A DNA stretch of 64,000 bases, taken from contig JALKBU010000027.1 of the NCBI GenBank assembly GCA_023091735.1, positions 62,001 to 126,000 of the forward strand, written 5' to 3'. The translations under genes and the position numbers were made by a program. Each line of letters opens with the position of its first letter. Within the stretch, counting starts at the first letter, position 1. The notes beneath the pieces are model-generated. The model saw only the letters and a list, made by a program, of their open reading frames with translations. It ran no database searches and was not told where the DNA came from. This document shows positions 19,545 to 29,287 of this stretch, one piece after another. Origin of the DNA: Trichomonas tenax (lineage: Eukaryota; Parabasalia; Trichomonadida; Trichomonadidae).

Positions 19545-20288
19545 ATACCTCCCCTATTGGGCGCTGAGTGTATGTTATGAATTTGGGTTCATAAATTACA
19601 ATATAAATTATTTGATGTACCTTTATCAAAAATAAACAGAAATTATGAGGGACTGGGACAAAATAGAACAACGTGCTTTTCTGACATGTAACTTATTTTT
19701 GGCATGTAAAGTCAGGATGTCAAAATAAAGGAAAGTGACGTGATTGCGGGAAAAATGGAAAAGTGTCAATAGGTTGAAATGGATTGAACTCAATGTTGGA
19801 AGCCAAAGAAGACTTCATTATGAGTAGTTGTGGCCTCATAGTGAAGGATGACCTGGTTATCTAGCAGAGATGCATCCAGATGCCTATTCAACAGAAGCAT
19901 GATTCGATGCATGGCGAGGTCGGCCTGAGACTTCCAAAGCCCTCGAGTGGCCAAACCAGGCCCTAACAATAACCCACTTATTGATTCAATTTTTAATACA
20001 CATTACATTTTCACTTTTGATATTAATATATTATTTTTTTTTTCTATTTTTTATTTTTCCACAGATACCTTTTTCATTACAAGATTATTTTCATTTTATT
20101 ACTTATTCTCATAATTATTAATATATCATTAAATTCATAATTAATTATGAATCATGAATTAGATAATGTTTTCATGTTACTTTCATTTTATATACTGATT
20201 TATATTATTTAGATTCTCAATTTGATCCTTATATTCTTTGTAAAATTCGTTTTTTACTAAATTTTTATTTTTTTTTTCTTCAAATTAT
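19545..20288. other. Gene-poor stretch with element traces and a decayed ORF
   Basis: Holds TGACATGTAA at 19682-19691 and GGCATGTAAAG at 19701-19711, both like the MITE interior, then a G+C-richer block at about 19780-19975, then very AT-rich DNA to 20288. Confidence 0.4.
19793..20002 (-). pseudogene. G+C-rich ORF relic
   Basis: A minus-strand frame is open for about 70 codons between TAA (20003-20005) and TGA (19790-19792). It reads LATRGLWKSQADLAMHRIM and LDNQVILHYEATTTHNEVFF among others. Base composition differs sharply from the AT-rich flanks, which suggests a remnant of a gene or mobile element. No family recognised. Confidence 0.35.
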
Positions 20289-20510
20289 TTGTTTATAATT
20301 CATATTTACCATGCAAGACGGGATAATTTCGACCGAGTTTCTTGGTTTGGAGTGCAACAAAAATTTGCAATGAACTACGTTTATGGTCTTCATACTCAGC
20401 GTGGAGTTTCAATCTATAAATGTCAGTATTGTTTCGACTACAAAGATATTTATAACACTTTTTATAAAAGTGACAATTTGCCCGCGCAAAAAGTGACAGT
20501 TTATTCATGA
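20289..20510 (+). pseudogene. Possible 3' remnant of a gene, no ATG
   Basis: An open frame without an upstream ATG, using balanced codons, reading DNFDRVSWFGVQQKFAMNYV and HTQRGVSIYKCQYCFDYKD. The CxxC might be part of a small zinc-binding motif of the kind found in transposase-linked fingers, but this is only a guess. It runs into a cluster of AAAAGTGAC words at its 3' end. Confidence 0.3.
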
Positions 20511-20560
20511 AAAGTGACTTTAAGGTTCGCCTATCACTTTTTGGTGTTCACTTTTGTCCT
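20464..20560. promoter_or_regulatory. Cluster of AAAAGTGAC / TCACTTTT words
   Basis: Direct copies begin at 20466, 20489 and 20510; inverted copies (TCACTTTT) lie near 20534 and 20549. This is the densest group of the word outside the MITE ends. It lies 170-260 bases upstream of the BEACH-like gene. It may be a promoter array or the end of a decayed element. Confidence 0.4.
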
Positions 20561-20726
20561 AGACTCGAAATTATGAAATAGCGATTTTTCTAATGGGAAA
20601 AATTGATTAAGTTTAATGAAATGCCATATATAATATTTCTACAATCCAAATATTCATGAAATAATTTTCTTGAAATGACAAATGTCATTTTTGGCATTGA
20701 TTTGATTGACATAAAAATAAAGAATC

Positions 20727-23700
20727 ATGAATATTGTTGAGCCTTTCATAGTTAAGATGAAGAATCTTAACAAAGGCAAGAAAGACTCAACTAGAGTTTT
20801 CGAAATGCTCAACATTGTTAAAGAATTTCCTTTCGTTTGCGGGTTGGATATAGAATTAACCCAGAAAAACAAAAAATTCAAGAACCAAGCATGGAAGTTA
20901 TCAGAAACCATATTGCAGTTGTTTCCATTCATTCCAAATGATTCAATAACATTATCAGAAATTTTTCAAGTCTTAATCATTATAGGATCCTTTAACAATG
21001 ATTTGCCCGAATCACCAAACTACAGAATAATCGTTTCAATGATATTTGAAAACATAAAGGAAGATATTGACTTACATTCGCAGCTTTCATTTCTTAGCAC
21101 CCTTTGCATGTTCCCGACATTCATAAAAACGTTTTTCTTTTCCGATTACTTCCCTGAATTCGTTGAGAGTTTGATGATAGACGAATCAAAAATAATTGCA
21201 TTTAATCATTTTACTGAAATTTTCTCAATGGTTGTTCATTTTCAATCAATTGCGTTACCTAAGATCATAAACATTATTCAAATCGTTATTAATAACACCA
21301 AACAAAATCGATATACTTCTGAGACAATTGGTAACACCGCAAACTTTATATCTTCATTGGTAGAGAAAGTATCAGCTAAAAATACCACAGTTTTCAAGAA
21401 GTTTTTACAATTAGACGGAATTCGGATAATATATCAAGCTTTACAAAAACATCACTCTCCTTCAATCAGGAATTACTTCAAATCGTTATTGAAATCATAC
21501 GATGGCGAGTCAAAAACACTACCTAATAGTTACGTTTCAAGTTACATCTCAATTATTCTCAATGAAGAATGTATTGAAAACATACAATCAATATTTCTGG
21601 CCTTATCAGATATCATTATAGATACAAATGTTGACTTGAGTGTCCTGGACAAATTAATAAACTTCATATCATTATTCGAACGTGAAAATTTTGTTCAAGC
21701 CGACTCAATCATCAGTATATTGTCATCACTGATAAATAGACATTATTACAAATTATCAGATATCATTATCTTATTACTCAATACAAATAATTTAATGGAA
21801 AGGGTTGGGAAACTTGCTCCATCAATCGAAAATATAGTGAATTTGAATCTAATATCAATAAATGCTCAAAACGCACACAATTATGAAGAATTTTTCATGT
21901 CCCAGCAAAATTCAGAAAAAATAGGAAAGCTTTTCTCAGACTATAAGTCAATATCTGATTTGTTTTTGATCTTTTATACTAATGTTGAAGAAAAGCAGCT
22001 TGGACTCCTGAAACATATATTCGAATTGCATGATCATTTCTCATCAATCGATGCATTTGTCAATCTTATCAGTAATCTCCTTTCTATCAATCTATCAGCA
22101 GAAAAAATCAAGCTCTTTGCAGTCAACTTAAGCAAAAATTTTTCATTGCCTTTGTTTTCTGCTCTCAAATCATTTTTCGGTCATTCCAGTCATAATGTTT
22201 CCATTTTCATCAATTATGGAGGTTTGTCCATCCTTAAAGAGACATTTAACAGAGAAGATTTATCAGACAAAAGTATTACAGATATGCTTATCGCAATGAG
22301 CAGTTATCCATTCAATAAATATCTGAACCAATCTATAATGAATATGAAGCCAAATCACAGATTTTTCCGCCTATCAAAGGAATGTTATAAGCGTCTGTTA
22401 TTGGATCCTAAGAGAATAAATCCAATAAGACTTCCAGTATTTCTACCATTTCTTGATTTCCCAGTTGAAACTATCCTTGAAACCGATATTATTAATCAAG
22501 CAACATATGCACTGCCTATATATCAGAGATTTGACAAGAAAGTCCCTAATTTGAGCTTAATTGCTAACAGGAATCTCACAACAAGCTTGGCATTATCATT
22601 AATCGATAAATTCAAGCTTTGGGAGCTTGTTACTCCATCTTGCGAAGGCTTTCCAGTTTTTGAATTCATGCCAAGCCAAGGAAGTTCATTTATAGAGCTG
22701 AATATACCATTCTTTGGAATTTCTTTCTGGTTCAAATCTGAAATCAAATATCCTCAGGAAGTTACAATTTTTAGTGGAAACAATGTTTTACTAACACTTA
22801 ATTTTGACATGCTTACAATAAAATGGGCCGAAGAAAAGAAAATCATTAAAATAAATACAGATGATTGGCACTTTGTATTTATTTCATCAAGTGGCTGGAC
22901 ATATGCAGATATGATTAACATTATGGTTGATAATCAAAAATTCAAATTCCAGACAGAACAGTTATTCCAATCGATTTACCTTGGGGCACCAAACACTGCA
23001 TGTAATTCTCCATGGAAATTATCAACGAATATCAAAGTCTATGACTCTCTATTTCAAGATATTGCATCAATCGGTAACAGCCGACAGAGAGGTCCTGGAG
23101 ACTTTAATTGTTCCCAATTCGAAACTCTTATTGCATTTCGCACTAAAAAGATGACTTTAGGCGCTAGTGTGTCTCTCATAGAATCGAAACCTCTTTCATC
23201 TTTTATCGAAATACCAGCATTCCTTTCTAAATTGTTCACCGTTCTCAAGAGTTCTCCGGATGATTTAGTTTTCAACACCGAAGCTGTACTTACGCTATTC
23301 AAGCACAGCGGTCTGAAAAATGATTCATTTTGGTATTACATGATCATTACATTAAAGGATGTCAGGCCAATTACAAATGAAGTTTACCAATTGATTATTA
23401 ATTTTATACTAGGAAATTATGATCAAGAGAAAGCAGCCGATATTTTTAGATCAATTTTCCTTGATATCGAATTATGGATGATATTGGATAACAACGAGAA
23501 AATTGTTTTGATATCTTTTATCACAACAGCCTTAATGCAGAATCTGAAAAGTTATATTGTTTCGCAGGGATGGATTCCTTTCCTTCTTCGAGTATATCTT
23601 ATGATAGAGGACGATGAAGTCGCCTCGAAATTTGGTGATGATTTAATTAAAGTTACTGTAACAGCAGCCGATGATAATTCCATTCTGACAATTCTCTGCG

Positions 23701-26700
23701 CTGCAATATTTGGACTCGATGCAGAGAAAGTTAAGGTTCGTCCAACATTAGGCTTGAAATTATTCGATCAATTTATGCTCAATCATGAATTCGCTGCAAA
23801 ATTTATTCCACCAAATTGGATTTCTATTCTCATCGCAAACACACCACACGAAAGAACCGTCTCAAAGGCCCTAGAGTTGCTTTTAGAACTTAGAAAAGCT
23901 GACCCAACAAAGTATTCATCGTTAAGCCTTCCTCCTGTCATGCCAAAATTTATTGGAAATCAAATTTTTTATCAGCATGTATGGAGCACATTGACAGATG
24001 ATATTATCCTTGATTTAGGATCAACCGAGAATATAGAAATCAAGTATGAGTCAATGTTTTCTTACATTTCATCTGTTCATTTCGCCAATTTTAGTGCGCT
24101 TGTTTATTCTTTCTCAACTGGACAAGGAAGCAGTGAAACATTATTCAATATGGTTAGGGATGGTTTCAAATTATTGTCAAATCTCGTTATCAATTATCCT
24201 ACCATTTATTCAAATAGAAACGTGATTTTCTTGTTCTGTTTTGCAATTCCATTGGTAATGGGTACTTTAATGGGAGAAGACATCCAACATGTCGTCGAAA
24301 AGATTGCTACCCAAAACATGAACTTCCTAGGTTTCACACAGAGTGACTATAATACTATCTCTTCATGTATATTTAATACATTTTCCATTGATGAACAATC
24401 CAGAAATGATTTCATTAATGAAAAAGATTATATACAAATGCCGTCACAATATGTCCATCCTCTTCGGAGTTATTTGGAGAGCTTCACAAAGGCAATTGAA
24501 GAGTATGGGTTAAAAGCGGGACTTAAAGCTTCTATTGAAGCAAAAACATTCTTGGAATTTGTAACCCATTGCGGATATATTGACTTTTTCAAAAATGTAT
24601 TGAGCGTCAACAAAGATTCTCCTTTGGCTGGTCAATTAATTGTTTTCTGCGGAGCATTTGAACCTTTTGTAATTCCACAGTATTCTGCAAACGTAATGAA
24701 TTCTGTTCTGAATTTAGCTTCATCTATGAATATTAATTTCAAAGGACCATCTTTGGATATTATTGCACTCACATTATCCAGGTTAATTTTCAAAGGAGGA
24801 TTTAGTGAAAACATTACTGATGCTATTAATCAATCAATGATGTTTATTGGATGCAATGAGAAAGTCAAAAATACTTTGATCCAGACTTTAATTTATACAA
24901 TATTGCTTCACACAGATGAAAATGAGATTATAGCAGTATTTGATAAATTACATGACCATTTAAATACAAACAACAAATATATATGTCTTGTTTTATTCTT
25001 AATTGCAATTACCAAAACTTCGCAATCCATCACCGAATTGATTTCTAAGTATATGGCTTCAACTCCACAAGCATTTAATAATCTCAAAGATCTTCTAACA
25101 CAAAGCATTTTAACAAATAATTTTGATACAACTTTTGTAATCCAAAATATCCAAAAATTCGTTCGTGGTGAATCTGTTGACTTTAGTGAATATATCCAAA
25201 TTATCAGTGATGCTGTTGCTGCTAATATCGAAAAAGAGATTCCTGAGGATCAGAATGCTATTTCATCTTACGAAAAATTTGCAGTGAATTCCACCAACTG
25301 CACATTTATGTCATCATTTGCTTTCCAAGCACATTCGAATCTTTCATCTCCTCTTTTACAAAAACTCTTTGACTTCAACACTTTCACAAGTATCAGACAG
25401 ACTGAATGCTTCTTTGTTTCAGTGTGGCAAAGTGAGCTTCTGATAGCAGAATCAAAATTCGAGGGCGATTATTTCCTTACCAATCTCACAAAGCCATATA
25501 ATCTTCCTTGCGTTCTTCAACATAAGATTTGCCCAGATGTTAAGCTCGAAGAGGAGTGTCAGCGTGCTGCAGAATTCACAAATAGGCTTTTCATTCATTC
25601 GGGCAAGAAAAACAATTTATACCCTGTATTACCACATCAACAGGGTGATGATATCATCAAATATACATCATGGTTGTTTGCTTCCGAAGCAATCTTATTC
25701 AAATCATTCTTGAAGAGATTCTTTAAATTTGGTCAGTTTAAAGGTGCTTTCATGACTAAGTGGGGAGATACACAAGCGACCATATTCTGTTTCTCACCTG
25801 CTATGCTTCTTCTAGTTGGGTCCACAAGTGATGGAAATGTTCTTTCATTTGTTCGTGATCCAACTTGGGCCAAAATTCATACTGAAATCATCAATGGCGA
25901 ACATGGACAATTTACATCATTTTGCGGACATCCAGTACTAATTATAAATCCATATGATATTGTGGACTATGTATCTAACAATAATTCAGTTTTAACTATT
26001 TTTAGAATCCACGCATCATCACTTCGTCTCGCTTTTAAGACAATTCCCAAGCTGCTACTCGATTTACTACCAGGGTGTAAATCTTACATGCTAAAGCGTC
26101 TTCCTCCTGGATACCTTCGCCGCAAAACAATATCAGATGTCATTAATTTATGGCACGAAAGAAAGATATCATCGTTAAGATTCCTTATTGATGCTAACAT
26201 CGAAAATTATATCAACGGGACAGAGCTCAATCTTCCCAAAGGAGATGGAAAACCCTCAACAATTCCGAACATCAATACCTCTCCTGTTTTGGTTCCTGAG
26301 GCTTATGATCTCAAAGAGGTTCCAATTACAGATCAAGATATTTCTAATGTATGCCGTGAGTTAGGTGGAAGATTCAAAGCAAGGCAGCCAGAACGTTGGA
26401 TTGATTCTCATATTGAGAAAAGGAAGAAGTTCACGATAAACACACCAGACGGAATGATTATTTCCCATAAACAAAGTCCAATTGTTGACTTCAGTACCAA
26501 CAACATCAGCTCATCAGAAAGATTGGTTCAATTACCAGAGTTCTTCTTTGTTACGCATACATCTGCTTCTGAAGATGGCGCATATCTAATCGCTGACTTC
26601 TCATTTGGTGCGGTTACGGTTTTCATGGTGAATTTTGCCAATGACATCATGACAAATCTTCTACCAGTATCAAGTATTTCAATCGAAGAAGTCTCAGTTT

Positions 26701-27029
26701 CGGCAGTTTGTTCTAACTTTATGTTAGCTGCATCTGCAACCAACGAATATATCTACTTATGGAATTTCGCACGAGGCAGTGTGATCCGGAAAGTTATGAC
26801 ACCGTTCTTCACAGTTGGAATCGAGTTCGATAACGATCAGTGCATATGGATATGGGGAAATACGCAGGTTGCTCTTATATCTTTAAACGGAACCATGTTT
26901 GGCGCTTATAACTTCAACAATGATATCATCAATATCAAGCCTTTGCCTGACAAAACATGTATCGTTAAGTTGGCGAGGGACGTTGAAAACAGGATAAGAT
27001 TCATTGATGACAAGCTAGATGTTTTCTAA
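20727..27029 (+). CDS. Giant BEACH-family-like protein (neurobeachin/LYST type) with the BEACH core almost absent
   Basis: 2100 residues. Residues 1-600 and 850-1600 are HEAT/ARM-like helices as in the long N-terminal part of neurobeachin-type proteins. A concanavalin-A-like domain lies at about 630-790 (SSFIELNIPFFGISFWFKSE, DDWHFVFISSSGW). The region about 1640-1795 resembles the BEACH-associated PH domain and leads into LPPGYLRRKTISDVINLWHE (about 1793-1812), then RKISSLRFLID, the join at which the BEACH domain normally starts (T-LW--G-ISNFEYLM-LN). Only about 120 residues then separate it from WD-like repeats (FMLAASATNEYIYLWNFARG at about 1992), where a BEACH domain needs some 280. BEACH proteins act in vesicle fission/fusion and lysosome size control. 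The frame is intact and the gene is expected to be expressed. Confidence 0.75.
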   Translation: MNIVEPFIVKMKNLNKGKKDSTRVFEMLNIVKEFPFVCGLDIELTQKNKKFKNQAWKLSETILQLFPFIPNDSITLSEIFQVLIIIGSFNNDLPESPNYRIIVSMIFENIKEDIDLHSQLSFLSTLCMFPTFIKTFFFSDYFPEFVESLMIDESKIIAFNHFTEIFSMVVHFQSIALPKIINIIQIVINNTKQNRYTSETIGNTANFISSLVEKVSAKNTTVFKKFLQLDGIRIIYQALQKHHSPSIRNYFKSLLKSYDGESKTLPNSYVSSYISIILNEECIENIQSIFLALSDIIIDTNVDLSVLDKLINFISLFERENFVQADSIISILSSLINRHYYKLSDIIILLLNTNNLMERVGKLAPSIENIVNLNLISINAQNAHNYEEFFMSQQNSEKIGKLFSDYKSISDLFLIFYTNVEEKQLGLLKHIFELHDHFSSIDAFVNLISNLLSINLSAEKIKLFAVNLSKNFSLPLFSALKSFFGHSSHNVSIFINYGGLSILKETFNREDLSDKSITDMLIAMSSYPFNKYLNQSIMNMKPNHRFFRLSKECYKRLLLDPKRINPIRLPVFLPFLDFPVETILETDIINQATYALPIYQRFDKKVPNLSLIANRNLTTSLALSLIDKFKLWELVTPSCEGFPVFEFMPSQGSSFIELNIPFFGISFWFKSEIKYPQEVTIFSGNNVLLTLNFDMLTIKWAEEKKIIKINTDDWHFVFISSSGWTYADMINIMVDNQKFKFQTEQLFQSIYLGAPNTACNSPWKLSTNIKVYDSLFQDIASIGNSRQRGPGDFNCSQFETLIAFRTKKMTLGASVSLIESKPLSSFIEIPAFLSKLFTVLKSSPDDLVFNTEAVLTLFKHSGLKNDSFWYYMIITLKDVRPITNEVYQLIINFILGNYDQEKAADIFRSIFLDIELWMILDNNEKIVLISFITTALMQNLKSYIVSQGWIPFLLRVYLMIEDDEVASKFGDDLIKVTVTAADDNSILTILCAAIFGLDAEKVKVRPTLGLKLFDQFMLNHEFAAKFIPPNWISILIANTPHERTVSKALELLLELRKADPTKYSSLSLPPVMPKFIGNQIFYQHVWSTLTDDIILDLGSTENIEIKYESMFSYISSVHFANFSALVYSFSTGQGSSETLFNMVRDGFKLLSNLVINYPTIYSNRNVIFLFCFAIPLVMGTLMGEDIQHVVEKIATQNMNFLGFTQSDYNTISSCIFNTFSIDEQSRNDFINEKDYIQMPSQYVHPLRSYLESFTKAIEEYGLKAGLKASIEAKTFLEFVTHCGYIDFFKNVLSVNKDSPLAGQLIVFCGAFEPFVIPQYSANVMNSVLNLASSMNINFKGPSLDIIALTLSRLIFKGGFSENITDAINQSMMFIGCNEKVKNTLIQTLIYTILLHTDENEIIAVFDKLHDHLNTNNKYICLVLFLIAITKTSQSITELISKYMASTPQAFNNLKDLLTQSILTNNFDTTFVIQNIQKFVRGESVDFSEYIQIISDAVAANIEKEIPEDQNAISSYEKFAVNSTNCTFMSSFAFQAHSNLSSPLLQKLFDFNTFTSIRQTECFFVSVWQSELLIAESKFEGDYFLTNLTKPYNLPCVLQHKICPDVKLEEECQRAAEFTNRLFIHSGKKNNLYPVLPHQQGDDIIKYTSWLFASEAILFKSFLKRFFKFGQFKGAFMTKWGDTQATIFCFSPAMLLLVGSTSDGNVLSFVRDPTWAKIHTEIINGEHGQFTSFCGHPVLIINPYDIVDYVSNNNSVLTIFRIHASSLRLAFKTIPKLLLDLLPGCKSYMLKRLPPGYLRRKTISDVINLWHERKISSLRFLIDANIENYINGTELNLPKGDGKPSTIPNINTSPVLVPEAYDLKEVPITDQDISNVCRELGGRFKARQPERWIDSHIEKRKKFTINTPDGMIISHKQSPIVDFSTNNISSSERLVQLPEFFFVTHTSASEDGAYLIADFSFGAVTVFMVNFANDIMTNLLPVSSISIEEVSVSAVCSNFMLAASATNEYIYLWNFARGSVIRKVMTPFFTVGIEFDNDQCIWIWGNTQVALISLNGTMFGAYNFNNDIINIKPLPDKTCIVKLARDVENRIRFIDDKLDVF

Positions 27030-27234
27030 TTTATATTATTTATGTATTAAACGGTTTGTTTTTAGTATATTATTTTGGCTCAATGACAGATTCTAAAATA
27101 AATATTAAAAGAGATAGTATTCTTTCAAAGAAAGGTACAATAATGGTGATTGGAATTGGTATAAAGAATATTAATACGATTAATTTTGATAACTTTGGTT
27201 ATGCTCTATGATGAGAATATAAACTTGTAATGTG

Positions 27235-27250
27235 AAGTGTCATATTTCAT
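27235..27250 (+). promoter_or_regulatory. Initiator-like AAGTGTCATATTTCAT
   Basis: Two bases before the ATG at 27253. TCATATTTCATAA closely fits the trichomonad initiator consensus (TCAYTWYTCATTA). Confidence 0.5.
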
Positions 27251-27252
27251 AA

Positions 27253-29118
27253 ATGTCTGCAGGAGATCTTTATGACTTATTCGATGAGAAAGGGAATTTT
27301 ACACTTTTAAAAGAAAAAATAGAATTGCTTAGGTCTAATGACCATGGCGTTGATGCAGAATTGTTAATTTTAAATGCTTCAAAATTATATGCAATTCCGG
27401 AATCAATATATGTTGAACAAATTACTCAAAAATTCAATGAGGAACTCTTTAAAAGAGCATTCAATGATTATATTTCATCTGTTAAATTAAATCTCATGAA
27501 TATCGATATTTCACAAGACAAAAACAAGGCAATGGAGACAGCACTCAATAACATAGCACCCTTTACACCGGAAATATGGGATAAATGCAGAGAATTATTA
27601 CCTGAAAAATCAGATGAAATTTGGCAACAACAGTTTTCTATGCAAATATTTGACAGGGAGGATACAATTACGATATACCAAATGGAGCACCCGGAAAGCA
27701 CTTTTGATTTTACACTGACACCAGAAATGCAAAAAGTTATTGATGTTCTGACTCCTTACAGCTTTGATTTCACAAAACCATCTACAGTTTTTGCGCTTTT
27801 ACGTGAATTCCCAACGAGACAAAACTTCGAATGGTGCATTAATTTCCAGCCTTTTAATCCGACTCTTTGGTTCTCTTACTTGTCTGCATTTCCTAATGAT
27901 CATGGAATATCAGACCGTTCAATTCGATTTTGCCTGCGTTCTGGTAGAATCTGGGCAAGCAGGACTCAATTCAATCAGAATTTCGATTTTGCATTAATAA
28001 AGAATATAATTACGGATGCATTGGACTGGAAACTTTTCATTAGTACAATATGCAGTCAAGATAAGGAATTCATCCCATCATACATTAAAAATTTCATGGA
28101 TTCAGGCTGTTGCAATAACGTCGAAGTTTTCGTTACTGCAGCCTTGATTCTCGATGAATTCTACACTTCCAAAAACGATATTGAAGGAAGAAGGACAATT
28201 TTACGTCAAGCAACAGAGAAAGCAGGACAGAGATCTGATGTTTGGTTAAGAAGAATTCACTTTGAAAGATCATTGCCAAATAATGAAAACGAAGTCAGAA
28301 GAATTTTCTCAGAATCACTTCAAACACTTCATGCTGATAAATCAAGAATCATTGATGCTTGGCTTGCTTTCGAAGCAGAGAATGGTGTTCAGCTATCTGA
28401 CGCGATTAACCACATCATGCAGCTAGAAATTGAGAAAGAAATTTCATCGAACGGTGACGAAACATCAGAGCAATACAATGAAAAAACAATCTATGTCTCT
28501 AATATACCCGAGGGGACAAAGAGAGAAGACCTCACGGAGTTCTTTCATGATTTTGGAAATATTAAGCGTGTAACTCTGAAGAACAGATTTGCATTTGTTG
28601 AGTTTGATTCAACAGAAGCTGCTGATAATGCAATCAAAAATTATTTACGCAAGCCATTCAAGAATGGACCTATAGAAGTTTCTCCTTGCAAATCAATTTC
28701 GAAGCACACGTTATATATAAGATATGATCCACAGGCTAAAGATGATGCTCTCATTAAATTTATCAAAGAAAAATCAGGAGTCTCGAAAGTGAAATATAGA
28801 TTAGCAAATGCCAGCAAGGAGGAGTCGCAGGCAACTCACTCAGATAGACGTGGATATGGATTTCTTGAAATAGAATCAGACCAGGATTTCTTTGCAATTC
28901 TCAATCTCAATGGAACGCTGTTTAATGGTAAGGCGCTTAGGATTGAAAAGGCCAAACATAATAGAAAAGAAGCACATGACATGAAGAAAGTCAAAATCAA
29001 CAGAGAACCAGTTCCATTTGGTAAACCGAAGGAGAATCCAAAGAAGAATTTCTTCACTCAAAACAAAGAAGATCAAAAGCTCAAAGATGATAAATTCAAA
29101 GAGATGTTCGGATTCTAA
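27253..29118 (+). CDS. SART3: SART3/Prp24-like U4/U6 snRNP recycling factor
   Basis: 621 residues. Residues 1-400 form HAT (half-TPR) repeats, seen in aromatic patterns such as IWDKCRELL, PTLWFSYLSAFP, SDVWLRRIHFERSL and IIDAWLAFEAENG. RRM1 covers about 411-480 with RNP2 IYVSNI and RNP1-like RFAFVEF. RRM2 covers about 485-573 with RRGYGFLEI. The extreme C-terminus, KDDKFKEMFGF, matches the Lsm-interaction motif that ends Prp24 and SART3. HAT plus RRMs plus this motif is specific to the factor that anneals U4 to U6 after splicing. It is shorter than human SART3 (963) and has two RRMs instead of the four of yeast Prp24. It shows that a snRNP cycle is maintained although no introns are seen in this window. 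Confidence 0.85.
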   Translation: MSAGDLYDLFDEKGNFTLLKEKIELLRSNDHGVDAELLILNASKLYAIPESIYVEQITQKFNEELFKRAFNDYISSVKLNLMNIDISQDKNKAMETALNNIAPFTPEIWDKCRELLPEKSDEIWQQQFSMQIFDREDTITIYQMEHPESTFDFTLTPEMQKVIDVLTPYSFDFTKPSTVFALLREFPTRQNFEWCINFQPFNPTLWFSYLSAFPNDHGISDRSIRFCLRSGRIWASRTQFNQNFDFALIKNIITDALDWKLFISTICSQDKEFIPSYIKNFMDSGCCNNVEVFVTAALILDEFYTSKNDIEGRRTILRQATEKAGQRSDVWLRRIHFERSLPNNENEVRRIFSESLQTLHADKSRIIDAWLAFEAENGVQLSDAINHIMQLEIEKEISSNGDETSEQYNEKTIYVSNIPEGTKREDLTEFFHDFGNIKRVTLKNRFAFVEFDSTEAADNAIKNYLRKPFKNGPIEVSPCKSISKHTLYIRYDPQAKDDALIKFIKEKSGVSKVKYRLANASKEESQATHSDRRGYGFLEIESDQDFFAILNLNGTLFNGKALRIEKAKHNRKEAHDMKKVKINREPVPFGKPKENPKKNFFTQNKEDQKLKDDKFKEMFGF

Positions 29119-29287
29119 TAATTGTTGTAAATATCTTTACTGTTTGCTTTATATTTCTTATTACTTTTGAATTTTCGTATCAAAATGCCTAATATTCCAA
29201 ATGAGAAATCATAATTTTGTACGCAGTATCGAATATTAGAGTTACTTCGGTAGTGGTTAGCATTTCAAGAAGAAAAAAAAAATAAAA

